DNA of 9,140 bases from an uncultured Hyphomicrobiales bacterium (GTDB taxonomy: Bacteria > Pseudomonadota > Alphaproteobacteria > Rhizobiales > Beijerinckiaceae): the NCBI GenBank assembly GCA_903916165.1, contig CAIWVR010000127.1, positions 1 to 9,140 of the forward strand. Direction: 5' to 3'. Position 1 is the stretch's first letter, and every line of letters starts with the position of its first letter. The translations under genes were made by a program, and so were the position numbers. The notes below the pieces were generated by a model. The model was not told where the DNA came from. It did not search any database and worked only from the letters and a program-made list of their open reading frames with translations. Below, in pieces: positions 1 through 6,575 of the stretch.

Positions 1-1083
1 AGCTATTTCCGCTTCCTCGGGCGCGACCAGAAATACGGCCTGTCGGCGCGTGGCCTGGCCATCGGCAGCGGCAATCTCGACAATAATGAGGAATTTCCGT
101 TCTTCCGCGAATTCTGGATCGAGCAGCCAGCGCAGGCGGGGGACAAGATCACAATCTACGCCCTGCTCGACACCCCCTCGCTCGCCGGTGCCTATCAGTT
201 CGACATCTATCCGCAGGACGAGACGGCTCTGAACGTCACGGCTTCACTCTACCCGCGCGTGCCGGTCAAGCGACTTGGCATGGCGCCGCTGACCTCGATG
301 TTCCTCATGGGCGAGAATGATCGCCACATGAACGACCGCAACAAATACGACGAGTTCCGGCCCGAATTGCACGATTCCGACGGGCTGATGATCCATACGG
401 ACGCCGGCGGCTGGCTCTGGCGTCCACTGAAGAATCCGCTCATCCAGGAAGTGCAGCGTTTCCGCGTCAATGGCCTGAAGGGCTTCGGCCTGATGCAGCG
501 CGATCGCGACTTCAAGAACTATACCGACATCGAACTCGCCTATGAGGAGCGCCCGAGCTACTGGATCGAGCCGACCCATGACTGGGGCACCGGCGAGGTG
601 GAGCTGATCGAACTGGCGACCAAGGACGAGACCGCAGACAATATCGTCTGCGCCTTCGTGCCCGACGGCGTGCTGGAGCCGGGCAAGCGCTTCACCTTCG
701 GCTACAAGATCCGCTCGATGCATGACGGCCTGTCTCTGCACAAGCTCGGCTATGTACGCGAGACATTCAACGCGCCGCCTGCGGGGCTTGGCGGCAATGA
801 AGCGGTGCTCGCGGACGCGCGCCGCCTGATCGTCGATTTCACCGGCGGCGACCTTGCCTATTACCTGAAGCATCCCGATCTGGTGCGCATCGTCGCCAAT
901 GCACAACGCGCGCAGGTTGTGCGGTCCTTCCTCGTGCCAAATCCGAAAATCGGCGGCTTCCGCGCGATGATCGACGTGAAGTTCGAGCACGAGACAGTGG
1001 GGACGATCCAGTGCCTGCTGCAGGCCGAAGGCAAGCAGATCACCGAGAACTGGCAGTACGCGTGGCGGATTTATAATTTGTAG
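1..1083 (+). CDS. opgG: Periplasmic glucan biosynthesis protein, OpgG/OpgD (MdoG) family, C-terminal part
   Basis: The reading frame is open from base 1 to a TAG at 1081-1083 and gives 360 residues. The start lies outside the window; full-length family members are about 500-550 residues. Family hallmarks (fragment numbering) include GLSARGLAI at 13-21, EEFPFFREFWIE at 30-41, the PLTSMF segment at 96-101, DGLMIHTDAGGWLWRPL at 127-143, and RPSYWIEP followed by DWG at 184-196. OpgG and OpgD are exported to the periplasm and act on the beta-1,2-linked backbone of osmoregulated periplasmic glucans; E. coli members have been assigned to glycoside hydrolase family GH186. The N-terminal export signal is not visible. 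No opgH glucosyltransferase follows, because the next gene is convergent; opgH could lie upstream. The family call is secure. OpgG and OpgD cannot be told apart from this fragment, so the symbol is provisional. Confidence 0.93.
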   Translation, partial: SYFRFLGRDQKYGLSARGLAIGSGNLDNNEEFPFFREFWIEQPAQAGDKITIYALLDTPSLAGAYQFDIYPQDETALNVTASLYPRVPVKRLGMAPLTSMFLMGENDRHMNDRNKYDEFRPELHDSDGLMIHTDAGGWLWRPLKNPLIQEVQRFRVNGLKGFGLMQRDRDFKNYTDIELAYEERPSYWIEPTHDWGTGEVELIELATKDETADNIVCAFVPDGVLEPGKRFTFGYKIRSMHDGLSLHKLGYVRETFNAPPAGLGGNEAVLADARRLIVDFTGGDLAYYLKHPDLVRIVANAQRAQVVRSFLVPNPKIGGFRAMIDVKFEHETVGTIQCLLQAEGKQITENWQYAWRIYNL

Positions 1084-1169
1084 CCGTCATTGCGAGGCGC
1101 GAAGCGACGCGGCAATCCATCTGGCGGCCGCCGTCGAGATGGATTGCTTCGCTTCGCTCGCAATGACGG
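1084..1169. repeat. Palindromic intergenic repeat (REP/MITE-like), copy 1
   Basis: The element starts on the base after the opgG stop codon. Its outer ends are a perfect 13-bp inverted repeat, CCGTCATTGCGAG at 1084-1096 against CTCGCAATGACGG at 1157-1169. An inner perfect 11-bp stem pairs GCAATCCATCT (1112-1122) with AGATGGATTGC (1137-1147). The 14-nt loop contains a further palindrome, GGCGGCCGCC (1123-1132). The arms differ by a few inserted bases between these stems. Such elements recur between genes of Bradyrhizobium- and Rhodopseudomonas-like alphaproteobacteria; that link is from memory of the motif, not from a search. The folded RNA could act as a two-way terminator or 3'-end stabiliser for the two convergent genes, which is inference. 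A diverged copy lies at 8763-8857. Confidence 0.9.
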
Positions 1170-1182
1170 ATCTGCGGCCTTC

Positions 1183-2205
1183 TCAGCTCTTGCCCTTGGG
1201 CTCCGCCGTCACATCCATCAAGCCCCATTTCAGCATGTCGATCTCATGCTGCGCGAGCTTGAACTCGAAACCCTCGACCTTCTTGCGCAGATCGTCGGCT
1301 TCGCTCTTGCCGGAATCCTCTGTGGCGTCCACCGCAAAGCGCACCCAGCCTTCGCCGACATCGCCAATGCTCGTGTAGGTGACGCGATAGCCGTTGCGGG
1401 AGGTCACCACCACGCGCCGCGCGTCGGACGCAGGTTCGCCCTTCGGCTTGCGCACGTCCTGGAAGGAAATCGGATCGACCATGAACGACAGGCGCATCGT
1501 CTTGCCAGAATCGGTCTCGCGACCCTCAGGCGCATTGGCGATCTTCAGATCATCGCCCTTCTTCTCCGAGACCGCGACGATCTCGTCGAGACCACCGCCG
1601 CTGATCCGCAATCCCGCCAGAGCGTCGCGGCCGATGTTGACGAGATTGATTTCGAACCATGCCGCCTGCGGCACTGGCACGCGCACTTCGCCGCGCACCA
1701 GCCATGTCTGTTTCTGGTCACCGAGCCGGATGTAGGAACCGCCCGCGGCACCGCCCACCGTCGAGTCGCGGTTGCCGGCCATGATTTGGGCCAGCACGTC
1801 ACCTTTCGCATTGTGCAACGTCAACTGACGGCCGATCGCCTCCGGTGCCACGCCCGGATCGGCAAGGCCAAGGTCGGCAAAGCGCGCCGGATCGGCGGTC
1901 TTCGTTTCCTCGAAGGCCAGAAGCGCCGCGCCCGAGACCACGTCGCGGAACGCGTCGGCCTTGGCCGGATAGTCCGAGTCCTTTTCGTAGAACCCGTCCG
2001 CGCGCTTCTCGATCGTATAGCTGCGCTCCGCATCGCGGATGGTGAGGCTTGCCACATCATTGGCACGCTGCACGAGGCCCGGGAAAACAAGCTGCCCGCG
2101 CTTGTCGGTGGCAAAGCCCTGTGAGCCCGTGCGCAGGCTCACGCCCACGGCAGCGAGCGAGACTGCCGTGAGAAGGCCAAGAATGCCGATCTGTCTGACG
2201 TTCAT
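1183..2205 (-). CDS. DUF4340 domain protein, last gene of the Gld-like ABC operon
   Basis: This gene encodes 340 residues. The ATG at 2203-2205 is chosen because a GAGGAGA ribosome site sits 8 nt upstream; a longer reading of the frame would run into the previous gene. Residues 6-24 form one hydrophobic segment that fits a membrane anchor or uncleaved signal, so the rest is probably periplasmic. The body matches the DUF4340 pattern: an early strand-rich stretch with SYTIEKRADGFYE (62-74), then a helix leading to EETKTADPARFADLGLADP (98-116), then strands containing SYIRLG. DUF4340 proteins are commonly encoded beside GldG-like ABC auxiliary proteins, and their biochemical role is unknown. The gene follows the GldG-like gene by 13 nt, its ribosome site overlaps that gene's stop codon, and it ends 13 nt before repeat copy 1. 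The family call is fairly firm; any function is inferred from context. Confidence 0.85.
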   Translation of the reverse strand: MNVRQIGILGLLTAVSLAAVGVSLRTGSQGFATDKRGQLVFPGLVQRANDVASLTIRDAERSYTIEKRADGFYEKDSDYPAKADAFRDVVSGAALLAFEETKTADPARFADLGLADPGVAPEAIGRQLTLHNAKGDVLAQIMAGNRDSTVGGAAGGSYIRLGDQKQTWLVRGEVRVPVPQAAWFEINLVNIGRDALAGLRISGGGLDEIVAVSEKKGDDLKIANAPEGRETDSGKTMRLSFMVDPISFQDVRKPKGEPASDARRVVVTSRNGYRVTYTSIGDVGEGWVRFAVDATEDSGKSEADDLRKKVEGFEFKLAQHEIDMLKWGLMDVTAEPKGKS

Positions 2206-2213
2206 GTGCGGCG

Positions 2214-2220
2214 TCTCCTC
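2214..2220 (-). promoter_or_regulatory. Ribosome binding site deciding the DUF4340 start
   Basis: GAGGAGA on the minus strand lies 8 nt before the ATG at 2205. It overlaps the TGA stop of the GldG-like gene (2219-2221), which suggests translational coupling of the two genes. Confidence 0.75.
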
Positions 2221-4075
2221 ACGCGACTTTTCTTGGCAGATCACGCTTGCGGCGCCGGAAGGCGAGCGCCAGCGCAACAATGCCCACAAACAGCGGTACA
2301 CCCGCAACATTGATCACGATGATCGTATTCTTCAGCCGGTCGACGTCGCGGCGCAGCGCAAATTGCGTGGCCCGTAATTCCTCACGGGTCGCCAAAACCT
2401 CGGTGCGGAATTTCTCGATCGTCTGAACCTGCTGCGGGGTGAGCACCTCCGTGCCCTTCTGGCCGCCGCGACCGAGTTCCTGCATCTTCTGCTCGGCATC
2501 CTTCAGCTTTTCCTGCAGGCCCTGCTCCTTGGCGCGATAGCGCAAGTTGGCCTCCTGCTCGATCTGCTGGATCTTCTCGAACGGCCGCCACGAAACGCCA
2601 CGACCGCGCAAATCGGCGAGGATCGCCCCGCCCGCCATCTGCTCGACGGCGTTGACGACGAAGTCGCCATTATTGGCGAAGGCCTGCGCAACTTCCGAGC
2701 CCAGCATGTTGCGGCGCTGCACCCAGTTGCGGTCCATCACCACGTCGGCGTCGCCGACCAGGATGACATTCGCCGGCTTCACATTCCTGGCCAGCAATTC
2801 GCCCTGCGGCGTCACCCCGTCCGGCACCGTCGGATAGGCGCTTTCCAGCGTGCCGGTGAGGCGTGCGACAATGACGGGCGGATTGGCACCTGGCTCTATC
2901 TTGGTGAGCAGCATGCGCAAGTCAGCCTGACGATCCTTCATCTGCTCGACCGGCAGGACGCCGGCCTTTTTCGATCCTGTGACCAGAGGGCGTAAGGTAA
3001 CGCCGGGCTTTGAGGCCTCGAAGGACCCGGCGCTGGTGAAGACCATGGCAGCAAGCTGCGCCAGAATGGCGTCATCCTTGCGCAGGCCCTCATCATGCAC
3101 CGCGATCCACGGCAGATTGCTCATCTGGGCCGGGCGGCCATTGATCATACGTTCCGTCTGCAGCGCAAAGCCGGGATCGGCGACCGCCAGCTTGGGATCG
3201 AACTTCACGCCCCAGGCCGAAAACAATTTCGGGAGATCGGATGACGTGTCGGGCGGCGCAGCACCGCGCGGCCCCACCTGATTTTCCGCATGGGGATCGA
3301 CGAAGACCAGCGTGGCGCCCCCGCCCATGACCCATTGATCAATGGAAAACAGCATTTTTTCCGACAGGCCCTGCGGCTGCACGACCATCAGCACGCGCGT
3401 GTCGGCGGGCACCTGGGCCGCGTCAGCCGGCACCGGCTTCACGTCGAAGAATTGCTTCATCTGCGTAAGCACCTGCTGCTCGCGCAGGCCCATTTGCGGA
3501 TTGCCCGCCAGGTTCATGCCGTCAATCAAGGCGACGACAGCCTTGCCCTTGCGGTCGAGTTCGGCCACGAGGCGCGTCATGTCATATTCGAGAAAGGCCT
3601 CCCGCTCAGGGCTGAACGAGCCGATATTGGCCTTGCCCGTGGTCGAATTGGTCGCGGCGAGGCCGAAGAACAGCCGGTCGCCAGTGGTCGACTGGATGGG
3701 GCTGATGCCAAAGGCGACCGCCCTGTCCTCTTCTTCAGAATAGGGTTTGGGGTCGATCACCTCGATGATGATCTTGCCCTTGGAGGATGCAACATAGGAA
3801 TCGAGCATGGCGCGCACGCGCGACGCGAAGGCTGCGATCTGCGGCGCCTCGCGCGTCAGGCCTGATGACATGAAGAAACGGAAGCGGATCGGTTCGGCGA
3901 GTCCGCCGACCATCGCCTTCGTGCCCTCGCTCAGCGAATAGAGACGCTGCTGGGTGAGATCGATGCGGGCACCGCGCAATGCGTTGGCCGCAATGATGTT
4001 GATCGAGCCGAAGATCACCGCGCCGAGAAGGGCTGCGATCATGACGAGACGCCCGGTGGTGAATGTTTTTTTCAT
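2219..4075 (-). CDS. GldG-like ABC transporter auxiliary protein
   Basis: The protein has 618 residues and starts at MKKTFTTGRL; the ATG at 4073-4075 lies 5 nt after GAGGGTG. The layout is a short cytoplasmic N-terminus, a membrane helix at about 10-31, the family motif DLTQQRLYSLSE (39-50), a large extracytoplasmic region, two helical coiled-coil-like stretches (about 499-535 and 551-582), a second membrane helix (about 585-607), and a basic tail with RRRKR. Near the end of the periplasmic part, GDADVV and NNGDFVVNAVEQMAGG are typical of the GldG-type ABC auxiliary domain. In Flavobacterium, GldA, GldF and GldG form an ABC complex needed for gliding. Homologues in other bacteria are annotated by similarity as gliding-related, although their hosts do not glide. 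The gene sits 10 nt after the permease gene and 13 nt before the DUF4340 gene. The substrate is unknown. Confidence 0.9.
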   Translation of the reverse strand: MKKTFTTGRLVMIAALLGAVIFGSINIIAANALRGARIDLTQQRLYSLSEGTKAMVGGLAEPIRFRFFMSSGLTREAPQIAAFASRVRAMLDSYVASSKGKIIIEVIDPKPYSEEEDRAVAFGISPIQSTTGDRLFFGLAATNSTTGKANIGSFSPEREAFLEYDMTRLVAELDRKGKAVVALIDGMNLAGNPQMGLREQQVLTQMKQFFDVKPVPADAAQVPADTRVLMVVQPQGLSEKMLFSIDQWVMGGGATLVFVDPHAENQVGPRGAAPPDTSSDLPKLFSAWGVKFDPKLAVADPGFALQTERMINGRPAQMSNLPWIAVHDEGLRKDDAILAQLAAMVFTSAGSFEASKPGVTLRPLVTGSKKAGVLPVEQMKDRQADLRMLLTKIEPGANPPVIVARLTGTLESAYPTVPDGVTPQGELLARNVKPANVILVGDADVVMDRNWVQRRNMLGSEVAQAFANNGDFVVNAVEQMAGGAILADLRGRGVSWRPFEKIQQIEQEANLRYRAKEQGLQEKLKDAEQKMQELGRGGQKGTEVLTPQQVQTIEKFRTEVLATREELRATQFALRRDVDRLKNTIIVINVAGVPLFVGIVALALAFRRRKRDLPRKVA

Positions 4076-4080
4076 GTTGT

Positions 4081-4087
4081 CACCCTC
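4081..4087 (-). promoter_or_regulatory. Ribosome binding site deciding the GldG-like start
   Basis: GAGGGTG on the minus strand lies 5 nt before the ATG at 4075 and overlaps the TGA stop of the permease gene (4086-4088). This supports the shorter 618-residue start over an in-frame ATG 45 nt upstream, inside the permease gene. Confidence 0.65.
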
Positions 4088-4820
4088 ACGCAGCCTTGCG
4101 CGCATCGAGGATCTGGACATTGAGCCAGAGCGCGAAAGCGATCAGGGAAATAAAGAAGACAAGGGCCGAGGCTTCGAAGACGCCATCGGTGATCCGCTGG
4201 AAGTGTCCAATGAAGGACATGGAGGCGATGGCCTGCACGACCACGTTCGGTGCCCACGGCCGCACCGCAGCCAGCACGAGGTCGAAGCCGGCCATCACGA
4301 ACAGGAACCCGACGATCACAGCCCCGATAAAGGCCATGACCTGGTTCTTGGTCAGGGCAGAAATGCACGACGCAATGGCAAGGAAAGCGCCCGCCATCAG
4401 CGAGGCACCGACATAGGAAGCGAAGATCACGCCATTGTCGGGCGAGCCCAGCACGTTCACCGTGATCCACAATGGCATGGTCAGGACCAGCGCAAGCCCG
4501 GCAAAGGCGAAAGCCGCCAGCCATTTGCCGAACACGAACTTCCAGGGTGAGACCGGAAGCGTCATCAGCAGCTCGATGGTGCCAAGACGACGCTCCTCCG
4601 CCCACAGACGCATGCCGATCGCCGGCATCAGGACGAGGAACAGCCACGGCTGCCAGGTGAAGAAGGTCGACAGATCCGCCTGCGCGCGCTCGAAGAAGCT
4701 CGACACGAAGAATGTCATGCCCGACGACACGGCGACGAAGACGGCGAGGAAGACGGCCGCAAGGGGTGTCGCGAAATAGGCCGCAAATTCGCGGCGGAAA
4801 ATCAACAGCAGGCTGTTCAT
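4086..4820 (-). CDS. ABC-2 type permease, GldF-like
   Basis: The protein has 244 residues with about six hydrophobic segments (roughly 18-42, 57-72, 100-122, 134-156, 162-185, 217-235), the usual topology of an ABC-2 exporter permease. Between segments 2 and 3 lies EERRLGTIELLMTLPVS (75-91), the cytoplasmic coupling-helix motif of this family, where the permease meets its ATPase. The length is normal for GldF/NosY-like permeases. The ATG at 4818-4820 is 5 nt after the stop of the ATPase gene. Its ribosome site is weak (AGGGG about 10 nt upstream, inside the ATPase gene), so translation is probably coupled. The protein would form the membrane channel for the ATPase at 4826-5602, probably as a dimer, with the GldG-like protein as extracytoplasmic partner. 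The direction and substrate of transport cannot be read from the sequence. Confidence 0.93.
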   Translation of the reverse strand: MNSLLLIFRREFAAYFATPLAAVFLAVFVAVSSGMTFFVSSFFERAQADLSTFFTWQPWLFLVLMPAIGMRLWAEERRLGTIELLMTLPVSPWKFVFGKWLAAFAFAGLALVLTMPLWITVNVLGSPDNGVIFASYVGASLMAGAFLAIASCISALTKNQVMAFIGAVIVGFLFVMAGFDLVLAAVRPWAPNVVVQAIASMSFIGHFQRITDGVFEASALVFFISLIAFALWLNVQILDARKAA

Positions 4821-4825
4821 GGCGG

Positions 4826-5602
4826 TCAGACCCCTGCCTGTTCAAGTGTGATGTGGCGGAAGGCATCCTCCAGCGGTGTCGTCTTGACGAGTTGTGGCAC
4901 GCTGGGGTCGCGCGGCGGCGCACAGGCAAGCAATTCAGCCGGAGTCGTGTCGGCAAGCTTGCGGCCACGCGCAATGACGATGGCGCGGGTGCAGATGGCC
5001 TCGACCTCTTCAAGAATATGTGTCGAGACGATAATCGCCTTGGACGGTGCCAGTGCGCGGATCAGCGCGCGCATCTCGTGTTTCTGGTTGGGATCGAGGC
5101 CATCGGTCGGCTCGTCGAGGATCAGCACGTCGGGATCGTGAACCAAAGCCTGGGCGATGCCGACACGGCGCTTGTAGCCCTTCGACAGGGCCTCGATGCG
5201 ACGGTTCCAGACCTCGGCCAGATCGATACTCTCGACGAGTTCGCCCAGCCTGTGGCTGGTCTGGCGCGGGGTGAGCCCCCGCATGCCGGCGACGAACCCC
5301 AAAAAGTCGGCGACGCTCATGTCGGGATAGGCGGGAGCGCCTTCCGGCAGATAGCCGAGATGGCGACGGGCGGCGATTGGATCGCGCCGGCTGTCATATC
5401 CGGCAACAAAGGCCTCGCCCGACGTCGGTTCCAGAAAACCGGCGATGATCTTCATCGTCGTCGACTTTCCAGCACCATTCGGCCCCAGGAAGCCAATCAC
5501 CTCGCCCCGGTCGACCCGGAAGCTGACGCCATCAACCGCCGTTACCGGTCCAAATTTCATGGTCAGCGCTCGTGTCTCGACGAGCGCCTGCGCATTCGGC
5601 AT
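4826..5602 (-). CDS. ABC transporter ATP-binding protein, GldA/CcmA-like
   Basis: The protein has 258 residues and is a complete ABC nucleotide-binding domain. Visible motifs are Walker A GPNGAGKST (40-48), a Q-loop region GYLPE (83-87) with Glu where many ABC ATPases carry Gln, the signature LSKGY (139-143), Walker B VLILDEPTDGLDP (159-171), and the switch His in STHIL (193-197). The first 10-12 residues precede the usual ALTMKFG strand. The ATG at 5600-5602 is chosen because GGAGGGAG lies 6 nt upstream; the frame stays open for 62 more codons into the cytochrome b561 gene, but that part is not ABC-like. It is the first gene of the four-gene operon and presumably powers the permease at 4086-4820. 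Motifs place it in the exporter-type GldA/CcmA/NatA group. The 109-nt gap upstream shows no convincing promoter, so read-through from the cytochrome gene is possible. Confidence 0.95.
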   Translation of the reverse strand: MPNAQALVETRALTMKFGPVTAVDGVSFRVDRGEVIGFLGPNGAGKSTTMKIIAGFLEPTSGEAFVAGYDSRRDPIAARRHLGYLPEGAPAYPDMSVADFLGFVAGMRGLTPRQTSHRLGELVESIDLAEVWNRRIEALSKGYKRRVGIAQALVHDPDVLILDEPTDGLDPNQKHEMRALIRALAPSKAIIVSTHILEEVEAICTRAIVIARGRKLADTTPAELLACAPPRDPSVPQLVKTTPLEDAFRHITLEQAGV

Positions 5603-5608
5603 GCCGTT

Positions 5609-5616
5609 CTCCCTCC
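5609..5616 (-). promoter_or_regulatory. Ribosome binding site deciding the ABC ATPase start
   Basis: GGAGGGAG on the minus strand is the strongest Shine-Dalgarno-like site in the operon and lies 6 nt before the ATG at 5602. It settles the start and rules out the 62-codon N-terminal extension that runs into the neighbouring gene. Confidence 0.8.
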
Positions 5617-5711
5617 GCTGAACCCGTTGAACCGGGCTTGTCCAGCTCCTGAAGCGTCGCAGTACGCTCAGGCAGCCATGAGTTACGGAGAAATCACGGC
5701 ATTTCAAGGCC

Positions 5712-6269
5712 TCATTCGCGGATCGGAAGAATCCGGGCAAAAATTCCGTCCCGGGCGATGAAATGATGCCAGAGCGCCGCCGCGACATGCAGGCCGACCA
5801 AACCCATCAAAGCATAGGCCAGGAGTTCGTGGATCTCTTCCGCCGGCCCATAAATGCCCTTTTGCGAGGCGACGCCGAAGGCCAGCTTGAACAGGCCGAA
5901 ATCAAAGACGCGCCCGTGCCAGACATAGGCCACGATCCCCACCACAGGCAAAGCGAGCATCAGGGTGTAGAGAAGAATATGCGTGGCGTCAGAAAGCAGG
6001 ACGACGGGGCGGCTCCAGCCGGGATTGGGCGGCGGCACGGGATGACCGAGACGCCACAGCACGCGCAGCAGGATGAAGCCGAACATCACCAGCCCGACGC
6101 AGGTGTGCATATTGATCCAGAAAGGCCGGATCGCTCGCGGGATCAGCTCGAAGCTCAGGCCCAGTGCCCCCACAAAAATGACGAGTGCCGCGACGATCCA
6201 GTGGAGCGACATGGCGACGCCATCGTAGCGCGCGGCGACGGGATCGGCTTTGTGGGATGGTGGCATCAT
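5712..6269 (-). CDS. Cytochrome b561 (CybB-like)
   Basis: The protein has 185 residues with four hydrophobic segments (about 22-42, 53-72, 96-116, 148-168), the four-helix bundle of bacterial cytochrome b561. Candidate haem b ligands are H23 in SLHW, H55 in INMHTCVG, H147 in IHELLAY and H161 in GLHVAAALWHH; the 14-residue spacing of the last pair matches the family. These inner-membrane di-haem proteins pass electrons between quinol and periplasmic or membrane acceptors; E. coli CybB has been described as a superoxide:ubiquinone oxidoreductase. The first of two adjacent ATGs is preferred because AGGAG lies 7 nt before it. The gene lies 109 nt upstream of the ABC operon on the same strand and 306 nt downstream of the AraC-family gene. 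No terminator is visible after it, so co-transcription with the ABC genes is possible. The partner protein is unknown. Confidence 0.93.
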   Translation of the reverse strand: MMPPSHKADPVAARYDGVAMSLHWIVAALVIFVGALGLSFELIPRAIRPFWINMHTCVGLVMFGFILLRVLWRLGHPVPPPNPGWSRPVVLLSDATHILLYTLMLALPVVGIVAYVWHGRVFDFGLFKLAFGVASQKGIYGPAEEIHELLAYALMGLVGLHVAAALWHHFIARDGIFARILPIRE

Positions 6270-6291
6270 GTCAAGGCTCCTGAATCACGCA

Positions 6292-6320
6292 ATTCTAGCC
6301 TCAATTTGCGGAGGCGTCAT
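6292..6320 (-). promoter_or_regulatory. Putative sigma70-type promoter of the cytochrome b561 gene
   Basis: On the minus strand the -10 box TAGAAT (6292-6297, 5 of 6 consensus bases) is separated by 17 nt from ATGACG (6315-6320, 4 of 6). Transcription would begin near 6285 and leave a leader of about 15 nt carrying the AGGAG ribosome site. The -35 box lies within GAGGC(N10)GCCTC (6311-6330), and the direct repeat GCCTCAA occurs at 6298-6304 and 6326-6332, so regulation is plausible but unproven. Confidence 0.45.
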
Positions 6321-6328
6321 GACATGCC

Positions 6329-6574
6329 TCAACTGCGTGTGGCGCTCAGGCCTGTCTCTGCCGGCGCATGAACCGGCACCGGGGCCGACAAATTGAGACT
6401 GCCCTTCGGACCGGCTTCGGAAAAAAGCCCGATCAGATGACTGACAAGTTCGCCGGAAGCAGACCGCGGCCATCCACGCACGCGACCGACCGCCTCCGCC
6501 AGCTCCCGGTTCACGATTGTTTTTGGGTCAAAGCCGCTTTTATGCGTTTTCAACAGGCACCTGGGCGCGCTCAT
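6329..6574 (-). CDS. Possible small hypothetical protein between regulator and cytochrome
   Basis: An 81-residue frame begins with an ATG one base after the AraC-family stop codon (6576-6578) and ends with TGA at 6329-6331. A 92-residue version could start at 6607 inside that gene. The middle, ELAEAVGRVRGWPRSASG, looks protein-like, but there is no clear ribosome site. A hand count gives only about two thirds G/C third positions from the internal GTG codon onward, little above the other positions. No domain is recognised. It may be a real downstream gene of the regulator, a remnant, or chance. Apart from this ORF and the promoter elements listed separately, the 6270-6575 interval holds nothing I can assign. 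Confidence 0.25.
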   Translation of the reverse strand: MSAPRCLLKTHKSGFDPKTIVNRELAEAVGRVRGWPRSASGELVSHLIGLFSEAGPKGSLNLSAPVPVHAPAETGLSATRS

Positions 6575-6575
6575 A

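Noticed and set aside
244..990. Long minus-strand frame (248 codons) across opgG
   Set aside because: It lies opposite a clearly recognised OpgG-family gene, has no domain I recognise, and is explained by G/C-rich codon structure on the other strand.
1040..1228. Minus-strand frame containing HCERSEAIHL and MDCRVASRLAMT
   Set aside because: These peptides are the translation of the palindromic repeat arms, a common source of false gene calls. The frame also overlaps the ends of two well-supported genes.
1090..2124. 344-codon plus-strand frame opposite the DUF4340 gene
   Set aside because: It begins inside the repeat, is rich in His/Arg/Ala as expected of an antisense shadow, and the minus strand has a family match with a good ribosome site.
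4072..5013. 313-codon minus-strand frame overlapping the permease and ATPase genes
   Set aside because: It is an Arg/Pro-rich out-of-frame reading of two genes with intact ABC motifs.
5617..5711. Promoter for the ABC operon: TTGAAA near 5702 with TAACTC downstream
   Set aside because: The -10 match is only 2 of 6 bases, so it is no better than chance. The operon may be read from the cytochrome promoter.
5603..5788. 62-codon N-terminal extension of the ABC ATPase
   Set aside because: It overlaps the cytochrome b561 gene, is not ABC-like, and the ATG at 5602 has the best ribosome site of the operon.
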